From JAIEOG01 sp964611895 (GTDB lineage Bacteria; Bdellovibrionota; FAC87; UBA2466), in the NCBI GenBank assembly GCA_964611895.1, contig CAZTDN010000020.1:1-55520 (forward strand): a DNA stretch of 55,520 nucleotides, given 5' to 3'. Of the stretch, positions 41,678 to 49,797 are shown piece by piece. Within the stretch, counting starts at the first letter, position 1. Each line of letters starts with the position of its first letter. A program made the translations under genes and the position numbers. The notes beneath the pieces were generated by a model. It was not told where the DNA came from and did not search any database. It saw only the letters and a program-made list of their open reading frames with translations.

Positions 41678-43411
41678 ATGAACAGTCCCGCGCTCAGTTC
41701 GGTCGCCCCCGGCTTTCGAGAAAAACTCGAAGGGTTGCATTACCAAAGTATCGCCGCGTGTGAATCTTCGGTCCAGTCAGACCTCGAAAAGTACTTGGTC
41801 GTTCGCGCGAACTTGATCCTGGGTGAATACCCACAAGCCACACGATGCTTTCAGCGCTTTTTCCCAAGTGTCGATTCTGCAGGTTTTATTGCGCGTTTTT
41901 TGCAAGCTCAATTGGCCTTGTTCTGCCGTGCAGACTATTCGGAGGCGCTCCATCTCTTTTATGATCTGGAGCGCGAAGGAAGCAGTGATCCGTATTTAGA
42001 GGGGGAGTTTCATTTCCTTTTTGGTTATTTGCACAATCTACGAGATGAGTATCAGCTTGGGTTGCGCCATCATTTGCGTGCGGTAGATGCCTATTCGCGC
42101 GCGGATCTTTCCGCCTGCCAATCGATTGCGTTGTTCAATCTTTGCGTTGCATACGACCATTTGAACGAACGACATTTGTTGAACCGAACATTAGATCGTC
42201 TAGAACGGTTGACGGCATCGATGCCCGATCGCGTCCCCACGTATTCCGTGATGAGGCTGCAAACTTACCGAAAAATCGACCAGGAAGCCTACTCCGATGC
42301 ATTGGGTCCTTGTTTAGAAGTATGGCGTCGGTACCTTGCAGAGGGGAGATACAGAGATCTCGGGGACATGGCAGCGCACATTCTTTACCTGTATCTGAAA
42401 ACCGGAAACTGGGAGGCCTTTTCGGTTTTTCTGTCAGATCTTGAAGAACTATTGCCTAAATTTTCAGACATTCAACAGTCTGCGGTCCAGGAATTTAGAT
42501 GGCTTGGCGGAGTGGGCGTGCTTTCAGGAGGGGATGGGCTAGAGGCATTAGAGCGTTGGAAATCGCTCAGACTTACGAGTGTACGCACACTTTTTTTGAT
42601 GGAGCTTGCACTGGAACGTCTAATGAGAGGTGGCGACTATGAAGCGCTTCTTCAGTTTTCCAAAAAGGCTGAGCATTACGCGCTCAAAACTCAACACGCA
42701 TTGACCGTTGTGGATTTTCGTTACTATGAAATCGTAGCGCGAATGCGATTAGGACAATTGGAAAAAGCTCGATCGGTTTGGTCGATGTACCGGTCTGACG
42801 CACAGGCTGAGGGGGCAGAGGCTCGCATTCAGAAAGCCACTTTGCTCCTGAGCGAGCTCGACTCCGCCTACTCTCCTGGGCCAAGCAGTGCCGGCGAAGT
42901 GCCACGTTCGTTGGTGGTAGATGAAGCGGGCGGCGTGGTGGAAGTCGATGGCACCAGAATGTGTTTGAATAGGCGCCCGTTGGTGCTGAAGTTACTCAAG
43001 ATCTTGGCTCTCTCAAAAAAACCTATTCCAATGGGTGAGGTGTTTGAGTCCCTATACTCAATCCCTTTTCACTCACTCGATCATGAAAAAAGAGTGAGCT
43101 CTCTGATTGATCGTGCCCGGCAGGTGTTGAATCACGTGGGGGCAATTCTTCGGGTGGATGGGAGTCTGCGTTTGGCGCCACACATTCACGCGGAGGTAAT
43201 CGCGACTGGAAGCTCCGCAGGCGCCATTACCCGAAGGCGATTGGATATCCTGGCACTTGTCCACCGGGCGGCCAAGCCGATGTCGATTTCTGAAATAGAA
43301 AGCCGGTTTGACTGCACCCGCCGCACCCTCCAACACGACCTCAAGTACCTCGTGCGCAACAACGCACTCCAGGTTTCGGGTGGAACCCGCCAGAGAAAAT
43401 ATCGGGCATAA
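41678..43411 (+). CDS. Alpha-solenoid regulator with two C-terminal winged helices
   Basis: 577 residues from the ATG at 41678; longer frames cross the palindromes and have no protein-like N-terminus. Residues ~1-410 are helical repeats of TPR type (QAQLALFCRADYSEALHLFY, FHFLFGYLHNLRDEYQLGL). Then comes a winged helix with an OmpR-like look (GTRMCLNRRPLVLKLLKIL and onward, ending in VDGSLRLAP), and a second, DeoR-like one (RRRLDILALVHRAAKPMSIS, RRTLQHDLKYLVRNNALQV). Such proteins sense a ligand or partner through the solenoid and bind DNA. Divergent from the seven-gene exported operon, it is its probable regulator. Confidence 0.83.
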   Translation: MNSPALSSVAPGFREKLEGLHYQSIAACESSVQSDLEKYLVVRANLILGEYPQATRCFQRFFPSVDSAGFIARFLQAQLALFCRADYSEALHLFYDLEREGSSDPYLEGEFHFLFGYLHNLRDEYQLGLRHHLRAVDAYSRADLSACQSIALFNLCVAYDHLNERHLLNRTLDRLERLTASMPDRVPTYSVMRLQTYRKIDQEAYSDALGPCLEVWRRYLAEGRYRDLGDMAAHILYLYLKTGNWEAFSVFLSDLEELLPKFSDIQQSAVQEFRWLGGVGVLSGGDGLEALERWKSLRLTSVRTLFLMELALERLMRGGDYEALLQFSKKAEHYALKTQHALTVVDFRYYEIVARMRLGQLEKARSVWSMYRSDAQAEGAEARIQKATLLLSELDSAYSPGPSSAGEVPRSLVVDEAGGVVEVDGTRMCLNRRPLVLKLLKILALSKKPIPMGEVFESLYSIPFHSLDHEKRVSSLIDRARQVLNHVGAILRVDGSLRLAPHIHAEVIATGSSAGAITRRRLDILALVHRAAKPMSISEIESRFDCTRRTLQHDLKYLVRNNALQVSGGTRQRKYRA

Positions 43412-43472
43412 CGCAACGCACCACACAAAAAGAAAGCGCTTCTTCTTGTAGCAGGTTGACGACTCCAGCTGG

Positions 43473-45566
43473 GTGCGGCACGAAAGTAGAGTGGCATCGG
43501 GGTGGGGTTTGAGAGTTTGGTGGTTCTGCTGGTTTTGTGTGAGTTCCCTTGCGTTGGGAATTTCGACAGTTTCTCAGGAGCGTTTTGAACAGGATCTGGA
43601 ATCGGCTCGTGGCCGGCTGACGCTCCCGAAAACCCCCAAGTCTCTAGCGGACGTGGGACGCATTTATCGCAAGCACCACGACGCGTTTGACAAAAGCTTG
43701 GCTGAAATTCTATCGATCCCGTTAGATCAGGTAACTTTTTCTAACACCGTAGTCGCTCTGGACAACGCAGCGACCGAGCTAACCAGCGCGATGGGCCCCC
43801 TGTTCCTGGCGTGGGCGATGGGCGATGAAACGGAGCTGGGCTTAGAGTCGTACCGCGTGTTGGGAGAGCTTTTCAATGAACTGACCCATAAAGTCTATCT
43901 CAGTCAGGAATTCTATACACGGATAGTTCAATGCCAGAGGCAACCGGGATTAAATGCGGAGGACAAACAGCTCATTGAGAGTTACCTCGCCACTTTTTAT
44001 ATCAACGCCCATTCACGCAAAAAGCGACTGGATCTCCATGAAGTTGCCGGCTTGCTCAGCGCCGCAAATCGATCCGAAATTCAGTTTGATAAGCTGGTCA
44101 TGAAACGAGAGCCCATCGCCTTTTTGCCGGAGGAGTTAGAAGGTGTTTCCGAGGCAGAGTTGGAACGGATGCAGTTTGACGGAACCCACTACTGGTTTAA
44201 CCCAGAGGATTTTGCCTCGTTTTCTGAAGTTGTCAGTACCGCCACCCAAGCACCAACACGAAAAAAAGCTTGGACGGCGCGCTTTATGGGGGCCTCCAAG
44301 GTCAATGAGCACACCGCAGAGAATCTGCTCGAAACCCGACGGCGCATCGCACAGAGGACTGGGTTTTCCTCCTGGGGAGAGTACGCGCTCCAGGGCAAGA
44401 GCCTAACCTTCAAATCTCTTGCGAGTAGCTTGAAACAGTTTGTCGCTCAATCCGACAAAGATTTTCTGGCAGAGCGAAGGGAAATGAAGCGCCTTCTCGG
44501 CCACCAACCCGCAATTTGGGATGTGGAATTTGCCAAAGAGCTCAAGATGCGGGAGCTTGGGATCGACTCACGAAAGATTAGCCAGTATTTTCCCTACCGC
44601 GCTACTTTGGAGCGGTTGTTTGAGTACGCTGGAAAACTTTTCGGATATGAAATCCGTAAGGTGACTGGAATCCGCCTGTGGGAAGGGGCGACTTTTTACG
44701 CTGTTTACGACGCCGTCAATCGCCGGCCCTTGGGTGAGTTTGCAGTGCACCCTTTTCCACAAGAAGGCAAAAACAAATGGTACTGGGCTTATGCGGCTTC
44801 GCACGCTCGAGACTTGGGCGACGGTAAATGGGAAGTTCCGTTCGCTTTTCTGAATGCCAATATTCGGCGTGGGAATCGCGGGGAGCCTACGTTGCTTTCG
44901 ATGGAGGATTACTGGACGCTTTTTCATGAGTTGGGCCATGTGCTCCACTTCATCGCCGGAAAACAACGCTATGGAGGGCTGAACCCCTCCGATACCAACG
45001 CTGATTTAACTGAAGTCCCTTCCGTATTGCTCGAACAACTGTCTTGGGAGCCAGACGTCATTCGGGTGATGGGACGCCACTGGAAAACCGGCAAGCCCAT
45101 TCCCGAAAAACTCGTGCAGAGCTTTGCTCAAGCACGGTATGTGTTTCCGATGCACCGTCTACGCGATCGTGTTGCCAAGACGCGCTTTGATATGAAAGTG
45201 CATTCTCATTCGTGCCCGAACCCATCCAAGGCCGTTGCAGACATTTTTAAGAGCACTTACTACCCGCTTCCCAAAGGGAATTTTGCGGGAAGTTTTGCTT
45301 ACTTGATCGGATACGATGGAACGTACTCGACTTATGCATTAGGGGAGGCATTTGCTGCGACGTACCTCCAACAGTTTCGAGCTTCGGCAGAAGGGTCGTT
45401 TGATCCGGTGCTGGGGATGAAGTTTCGTCGACGATTTTTGGAGGTTGCAGGGACACTGGATAGCGCCGACGTGGTAAAGCAGACTCTCGTCAAGCCGTTT
45501 TCATTGTGCTCTGGGCTCTTGATTGCTGCCGGCAAAAAAGGGCTTCAGCCAGAGTTTTCAAAGTAA
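43473..45566 (+). CDS. Exported M3-family metallopeptidase
   Basis: 697 residues. The zinc motif is HELGH (His485 and His489) with the downstream Glu in TEVPSVLLEQLSW, and YDGTYSTYALG near the C-terminus completes the M3 pattern of thimet-oligopeptidase-like enzymes, which cut short peptides in a deep channel. A hydrophobic leader (VWWFCWFCVSSLALG) follows the start, so unlike the cytosolic OpdA or PepF it should be exported; it could act on peptides from prey or the medium. Start uncertain: GTG 43473 or GTG 43491, neither with a clear ribosome site. Its stop abuts the stop of the convergent RCC1 gene with no spacer. Confidence 0.87.
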   Translation: MRHESRVASGWGLRVWWFCWFCVSSLALGISTVSQERFEQDLESARGRLTLPKTPKSLADVGRIYRKHHDAFDKSLAEILSIPLDQVTFSNTVVALDNAATELTSAMGPLFLAWAMGDETELGLESYRVLGELFNELTHKVYLSQEFYTRIVQCQRQPGLNAEDKQLIESYLATFYINAHSRKKRLDLHEVAGLLSAANRSEIQFDKLVMKREPIAFLPEELEGVSEAELERMQFDGTHYWFNPEDFASFSEVVSTATQAPTRKKAWTARFMGASKVNEHTAENLLETRRRIAQRTGFSSWGEYALQGKSLTFKSLASSLKQFVAQSDKDFLAERREMKRLLGHQPAIWDVEFAKELKMRELGIDSRKISQYFPYRATLERLFEYAGKLFGYEIRKVTGIRLWEGATFYAVYDAVNRRPLGEFAVHPFPQEGKNKWYWAYAASHARDLGDGKWEVPFAFLNANIRRGNRGEPTLLSMEDYWTLFHELGHVLHFIAGKQRYGGLNPSDTNADLTEVPSVLLEQLSWEPDVIRVMGRHWKTGKPIPEKLVQSFAQARYVFPMHRLRDRVAKTRFDMKVHSHSCPNPSKAVADIFKSTYYPLPKGNFAGSFAYLIGYDGTYSTYALGEAFAATYLQQFRASAEGSFDPVLGMKFRRRFLEVAGTLDSADVVKQTLVKPFSLCSGLLIAAGKKGLQPEFSK

Positions 45567-48089
45567 TCAAGGCAGTGCGACTTTCACGGGAGTAGAGGCG
45601 TCGGTTGTGTAGCCGTTACCTAGCTGGCCAATATCATTTCTGCCCCAGCAGTAAACATCGGCACCTTTCATTGCGCAGGTGGAGCCATCGTCGGCTCTGC
45701 CCACAACGCTTATATCCGTCGACATATTAGAGACTGCGACTGGAGTCGTGCGGGTAATTTTGGTGGCGTCTCCAATTTGGCCATACGTATTCCATCCCCA
45801 GCAATAGAGCTTGCTGGATTTCACTGCGCATTGGTGGAACGAGCCACCGCCAACGGATGTCACACCACTGTCCATGCCCTGTACCACACCGGGAGTTCCG
45901 CGGCTCGTTGTCGTGCCGTCGCCCAACTCGCCGTGCGGGTTGAATCCCCAGCACTTAAGAGCGCCGTTTTGAATTGCGCAAGTACGGCTTTGTTGAGTCG
46001 ATACTGCGTAGACACCACTGCTCAAGCCGACAACCGCGACAGGCGAGTAGGAGTCGCTCGTGCTTCCATTTCCGAGTTGACCACTGCCATTAGATCCCCA
46101 GCAGTACAGCGCTCCAGATTTGATCGCGCAAACATGGCCCATTCCGAAAAAAGCATTGAACATATTGGTGGGCGCCACGCCGGTCACTCCGGTATTCATG
46201 CCGGGAACGGCAGTGGGGGTAGAGTGATCGTTGAAATCGCTCGATCCCAACCCAAGTCTTCCGTAGGCGTTGAGGCCCCAGCAATAAAGGGCGCCCGATT
46301 TAATGGCGCAAGACGTGTGTCCGCCCAGGGCAACGTGAGTCACTCCTGTGTTCAACCCGCCGATGACGGCTGTGGGGCTTTCTCTTTTTCCCGCAGTGGA
46401 GCCATCACCCAGTTTTCCGTAAGTGTTGTCTCCCCAGCAATACAGCGCGCCATTCTTAATGGCACAGACGTGCCCTTCGCCCACCGCTACCGCTGTGACC
46501 CCGGAGTCCATGCCGGTCACCAAAGTGGGGACTTTTTTATCGATGGTATTCCCGATGCCCAGTACGCCGCGTTTATTAGATCCCCAGCAGTAGAGTTTTT
46601 CTGCCTTGATGGCGCAAGAAGTAGAGAGATCGGGAGCATAGGATTTTTCGTCAAAGTTCGTTGCGCTGGTCGATCCATCCCAAAGGCCGCCTTTACCCGA
46701 AGCAATCGGAAAAGTAGAGCCTTGGGCAATGCCTGTGAGGTCGATAGTGCTAGAGATTGTGGTACCCGCTTCGTCTTTAAAGCTGAGAGTGATCGTGGCT
46801 GCATAACTGCCCGCCGAGTTCGCCGAGAAGATTAGGGGCAAAGTACAACTCGCCCCTGCTGCCAAGGTCGCTCCATTGGAATCCCAGGGACAGGTATTGG
46901 TCTGAATCTGAAACGCGCTATTAGTGATCACTGGAGCCAGTAGTTTTGCGACGCCCGTGCCAGTGCTCAAGATAGAAATATTCATAGCAGCTGAGGGGGT
47001 GCCTGGGTTAACGGTGCCAAAATCGAGCGAGCTCGGACTAAAGACCACTGAGGTGGCGAGTTGTTTGGTGCCTTGTAGTGCAAGCGACGCCGTTTTAACC
47101 GTCGAGGAAGCGCTTGTGTACTGAATACTGAGCGTCGCACTTTTGGTACCGCTGCCCGCCGTGGGCGCGAATACCGTGTTCACTGTGCACTCACCACCAG
47201 GAGCCAAGACCGTACTGGCAGCGCAAGAACCTCCGGATGCGATCGTAAAGTCCGGAGTGCTGGAAAGGCTGATAGTCTGCAACGTGATGTTGGATGTCCC
47301 CGGGTTTTGAACGGTGAGTGATTTGGAGACCGTGTCGCTATTGGAGGCCACCGTTCCGTACTGCGCCATGGGGCTGTCGGAAAACACCAGGGTTGAGTCT
47401 GCATTGGCTTGTATGGTGGCGTTGCACGAAGCGGTGAGGGAGGGGGTGCTCGCATCCTGGACGGTGAAGTTAAATACATGCTGTCCCGCAGCTTCGAGAA
47501 TGATGGATAGGCTAGGAGTGGCCGATGCGGTGACACTCGGAACCGGTGTGGAGGGACTGAGGGATTGGCCCCCACCCGAAAGGTAACCCATTGAGGTGAT
47601 AAGAATCGATGCACTCGGGGAAGGGGTAATCACGAGGTTAGCGGTGGCTTTACCATCTGACCCCAGAACGACCGCGCTGGGAGAGAATGCGGCGTTGCAT
47701 GCAATGCTCCCCGCAGGCACAGAGACGACGTTGAATTGAACGATGCTGTAGTCAATTTTTGAGGCATAGGTAGCATCTCGAACAAGAATCGACTCAGTGA
47801 CGTACGTTTGGACCGAGTTATAAGTGCGCGTATAGTAAAAGGGTGAAGAGTTTGTAAAAGAGCTGCCTCCATCGGAGAGGACGTACCGGCCCGTGCAGCC
47901 GGAAGCTTCTACTTTGAATAAAACCGTTTCTCCTACTTTGGGGTCTGCGGTGCCCACGCGGGTGAGGATGGCTTCGACGTCTCCTACGCATTCGCCGCTG
48001 AGGTTAGAGTCGCTACCGCCACTCAAGGAGATAGTGCCTCTTGCGCACGACACGACACTCAGAAGTATGATCAAAAAGCGGGTAATCAC
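45567..48089 (-). CDS. RCC1-repeat lipoprotein with choice-of-anchor-type Ig domains
   Basis: 840 residues from the GTG at 48089, fixed by GGAGGG seven bases upstream; a longer frame is spurious. The leader FLIILLSVVSC gives a lipoprotein. Residues ~20-500 are beta-rich domains of the 'choice-of-anchor D'/ASH type (for example SLDFGTVNPG and ATLAAGASCTLPLIF). The C-terminal ~340 residues contain seven RCC1-type blades, each with Y/K-CWG-x-N-x-x-G-x-LG (for example LYCWGDNTYGKLG and VYCWGRNDIGQLG), enough to close a seven-bladed propeller. It is likely a surface binding protein. The N-terminal half is homologous to the neighbouring lipoprotein at 48788. Confidence 0.9.
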   Translation of the reverse strand: MITRFLIILLSVVSCARGTISLSGGSDSNLSGECVGDVEAILTRVGTADPKVGETVLFKVEASGCTGRYVLSDGGSSFTNSSPFYYTRTYNSVQTYVTESILVRDATYASKIDYSIVQFNVVSVPAGSIACNAAFSPSAVVLGSDGKATANLVITPSPSASILITSMGYLSGGGQSLSPSTPVPSVTASATPSLSIILEAAGQHVFNFTVQDASTPSLTASCNATIQANADSTLVFSDSPMAQYGTVASNSDTVSKSLTVQNPGTSNITLQTISLSSTPDFTIASGGSCAASTVLAPGGECTVNTVFAPTAGSGTKSATLSIQYTSASSTVKTASLALQGTKQLATSVVFSPSSLDFGTVNPGTPSAAMNISILSTGTGVAKLLAPVITNSAFQIQTNTCPWDSNGATLAAGASCTLPLIFSANSAGSYAATITLSFKDEAGTTISSTIDLTGIAQGSTFPIASGKGGLWDGSTSATNFDEKSYAPDLSTSCAIKAEKLYCWGSNKRGVLGIGNTIDKKVPTLVTGMDSGVTAVAVGEGHVCAIKNGALYCWGDNTYGKLGDGSTAGKRESPTAVIGGLNTGVTHVALGGHTSCAIKSGALYCWGLNAYGRLGLGSSDFNDHSTPTAVPGMNTGVTGVAPTNMFNAFFGMGHVCAIKSGALYCWGSNGSGQLGNGSTSDSYSPVAVVGLSSGVYAVSTQQSRTCAIQNGALKCWGFNPHGELGDGTTTSRGTPGVVQGMDSGVTSVGGGSFHQCAVKSSKLYCWGWNTYGQIGDATKITRTTPVAVSNMSTDISVVGRADDGSTCAMKGADVYCWGRNDIGQLGNGYTTDASTPVKVALP

Positions 48090-48367
48090 GGGGGGGCCCT
48101 CCAACCTACATGCCAGACTTTGATGTGTAGCTAGTTGCAAGCCGGGGGCCAAAGCGCATTGAGTTTAGTCGGGTGTCTTAATACGGTGCTTTTGACGAAC
48201 TTCTAGACAGTGTCAAAGCGGGTGAGCGGTTTGGCTTGTGGAATCAAGGGTTAAGCCTGTCACTTCTTAGACAGGAGATCCTTCACTGAATCCCGTACGG
48301 GCGATTTCTAAATGATATCCAGAGGATTACTTTGCTATACGCATCGCCTTGTGCAGCCTGTAGTCAC
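48090..48367. other. Intergenic region between two leftward lipoprotein genes
   Basis: 278 bp without a credible gene. The notable element is an inverted repeat, CCTGTC (48256-48261) and GACAGG (48270-48275), around an 8-base loop; it could be the end of the upstream transcript or an operator. I could not find a promoter with good -35 and -10 for the RCC1 gene. Confidence 0.45.
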
Positions 48368-48679
48368 TTAAGGTTGGGGCTGAGGTTGCGGATCGGGCTG
48401 CGGGTCAGGCTGTGGGTCAGGCTGTGGGTCAGGATCTGGTTCGGTGGCCCCGGGGTCGCAAGTGCCTTCAACTTTTTTGCCTAAATCGGACGAAGTTTCA
48501 CATTTGTCGACGTTATCATCTTTTTCAAAACAGTATTTACCGTCGGTACATTGGTCGCCCGTTTCATCTCGCCAACCTATTCCAAAAAACTCATCATCCG
48601 TGCAAGTGACCTCGCACCCGAGGAGATTTACGGATCCAACCTGAAACACGACACTGGCGACTAGGAAAAATTTACGCAC
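48368..48679 (-). CDS. Small Cys-rich lipoprotein with PDPQ-repeat tail
   Basis: 103 residues from the GTG at 48679, with GAGGG six bases upstream; longer frames lack support. Leader FFLVASVVFQVGSVNLLGC is a signal peptide with a classic lipobox (LLGC). The mature part has about eight more Cys or acidic residues in pattern (CEVTCTDDEF, DQCTDGKYCFEKDDN), likely disulfide-linked. It ends in a run of Pro-Asp-Pro-Gln units (12-bp DNA repeat near 48377-48440) that would extend the domain away from the membrane or cell wall. Its function is unknown. Confidence 0.7.
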   Translation of the reverse strand: MRKFFLVASVVFQVGSVNLLGCEVTCTDDEFFGIGWRDETGDQCTDGKYCFEKDDNVDKCETSSDLGKKVEGTCDPGATEPDPDPQPDPQPDPQPDPQPQPQP

Positions 48680-48787
48680 TTTTAACCCTCGATTGTTGAG
48701 ACAGACAAAGACTACCAAAAACTTATTAGCAGTTCGATTCGCAATGCGCCAAAGAACTGGTCTTGGTCTTGCACCTAGAGTAGGGGT

Positions 48788-49786
48788 ATGAAGCTGCACT
48801 TAGTTCTTACCCTTTTACTGACTATGTTTTTTTCTTCATCTTGTAAGCTTGTGACGATGCAGCCGCACAGTAGCAGCGGCTCGGACGCCACGAGCTGTGA
48901 CACAGACATTGTGGTGAAGCTATCACGTTTGGGAAGTGGTGATGGAGTGGTGGGGCATCCGGTTGTCTTTAAGATCGAGGCTCAAGGGTGTTCAGGCTCT
49001 TACCAGCTTGCCAAAGGTGGCGAAGTGTTCACGACGGAAAAACCCTTGTTTTTTTCTCGCTCTTATCCCACAGCACGCACCGTTTATGAATCGGTATCTG
49101 TGATGGACGCTAAGGTGAGCTCCAAGACAGCGATTGGGACGATTGAGTTTGAGGTTGTGCCGAATACCGTTGGGCTGGCATGTGACGCCACCATTCTGAG
49201 CGATGGGATGCTGAGTGTTTCAGCCTACGGTGCCGCTTCGGTGTCGATTGTGGCGATTGAGAGAATTGCGGGAGGGGACTACACACCCGTTTTCTCTTCT
49301 CCGCTACCGATGGCGCTCGCCTCTGCGGCGTCGTCCAAGCTGAGTTTGGGGGAGAAGGGGCAGTATGTTTTTCGTTTTGACGTCCAGGATGCAAGCGATA
49401 GCAGCATCGGAGCGAGTTGTTACGCACTTACTCGTGTCATCCCCGGGGCTGCGATGCATTTCTTGGACGCGCCTTTGTTCCACTTCGGCGCTCCGGGTGA
49501 GAATGTCCCCGGGTCTACCAAGACACTGCTGGTAAAAAGCCCAAGCATTTCCGGCGTGCTGGTCCAAGTACTGGGCATTTCTTCCAGCTTGAGTTTCAGG
49601 GTCGTGGGCGGCACTTGCACACCAGGTGCGTTTATCGGCGCGGGATCCACTTGCAGTATAGCGGTGCGCTTTAACCCCGATGCGGGCAGTGGAATCAAAA
49701 CTACGACCCTGGCCCTGCAGACAGTTTCACTTTCCGGTGGAGGAATAGAGACTGCTACTTTAGTCCTGCAGGGAATCGTCGATTGA
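48788..49786 (+). CDS. Lipoprotein, RCC1-less paralogue of the 45567 protein
   Basis: 332 residues. LVLTLLLTMFFSSSC is a lipobox leader. The first mature domain (VVKLSRLGSGDGVVGHPVVF, KIEAQGCSGSYQL) and a domain with YVFRFDVQDASDSSIGASC closely match the N-terminal half of the 840-residue RCC1 lipoprotein at the opposite end of this cluster. A choice-of-anchor-like domain (TKTLLVKSPSISG, GSTCSIAVRFNP) ends it, and no RCC1 blades follow. So the two genes are a divergent duplicated pair flanking the Cys-rich lipoprotein gene. It ends 11 bp before the RND gene. Confidence 0.82.
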   Translation: MKLHLVLTLLLTMFFSSSCKLVTMQPHSSSGSDATSCDTDIVVKLSRLGSGDGVVGHPVVFKIEAQGCSGSYQLAKGGEVFTTEKPLFFSRSYPTARTVYESVSVMDAKVSSKTAIGTIEFEVVPNTVGLACDATILSDGMLSVSAYGAASVSIVAIERIAGGDYTPVFSSPLPMALASAASSKLSLGEKGQYVFRFDVQDASDSSIGASCYALTRVIPGAAMHFLDAPLFHFGAPGENVPGSTKTLLVKSPSISGVLVQVLGISSSLSFRVVGGTCTPGAFIGAGSTCSIAVRFNPDAGSGIKTTTLALQTVSLSGGGIETATLVLQGIVD

Positions 49787-49797
49787 TTCAACTGCAG

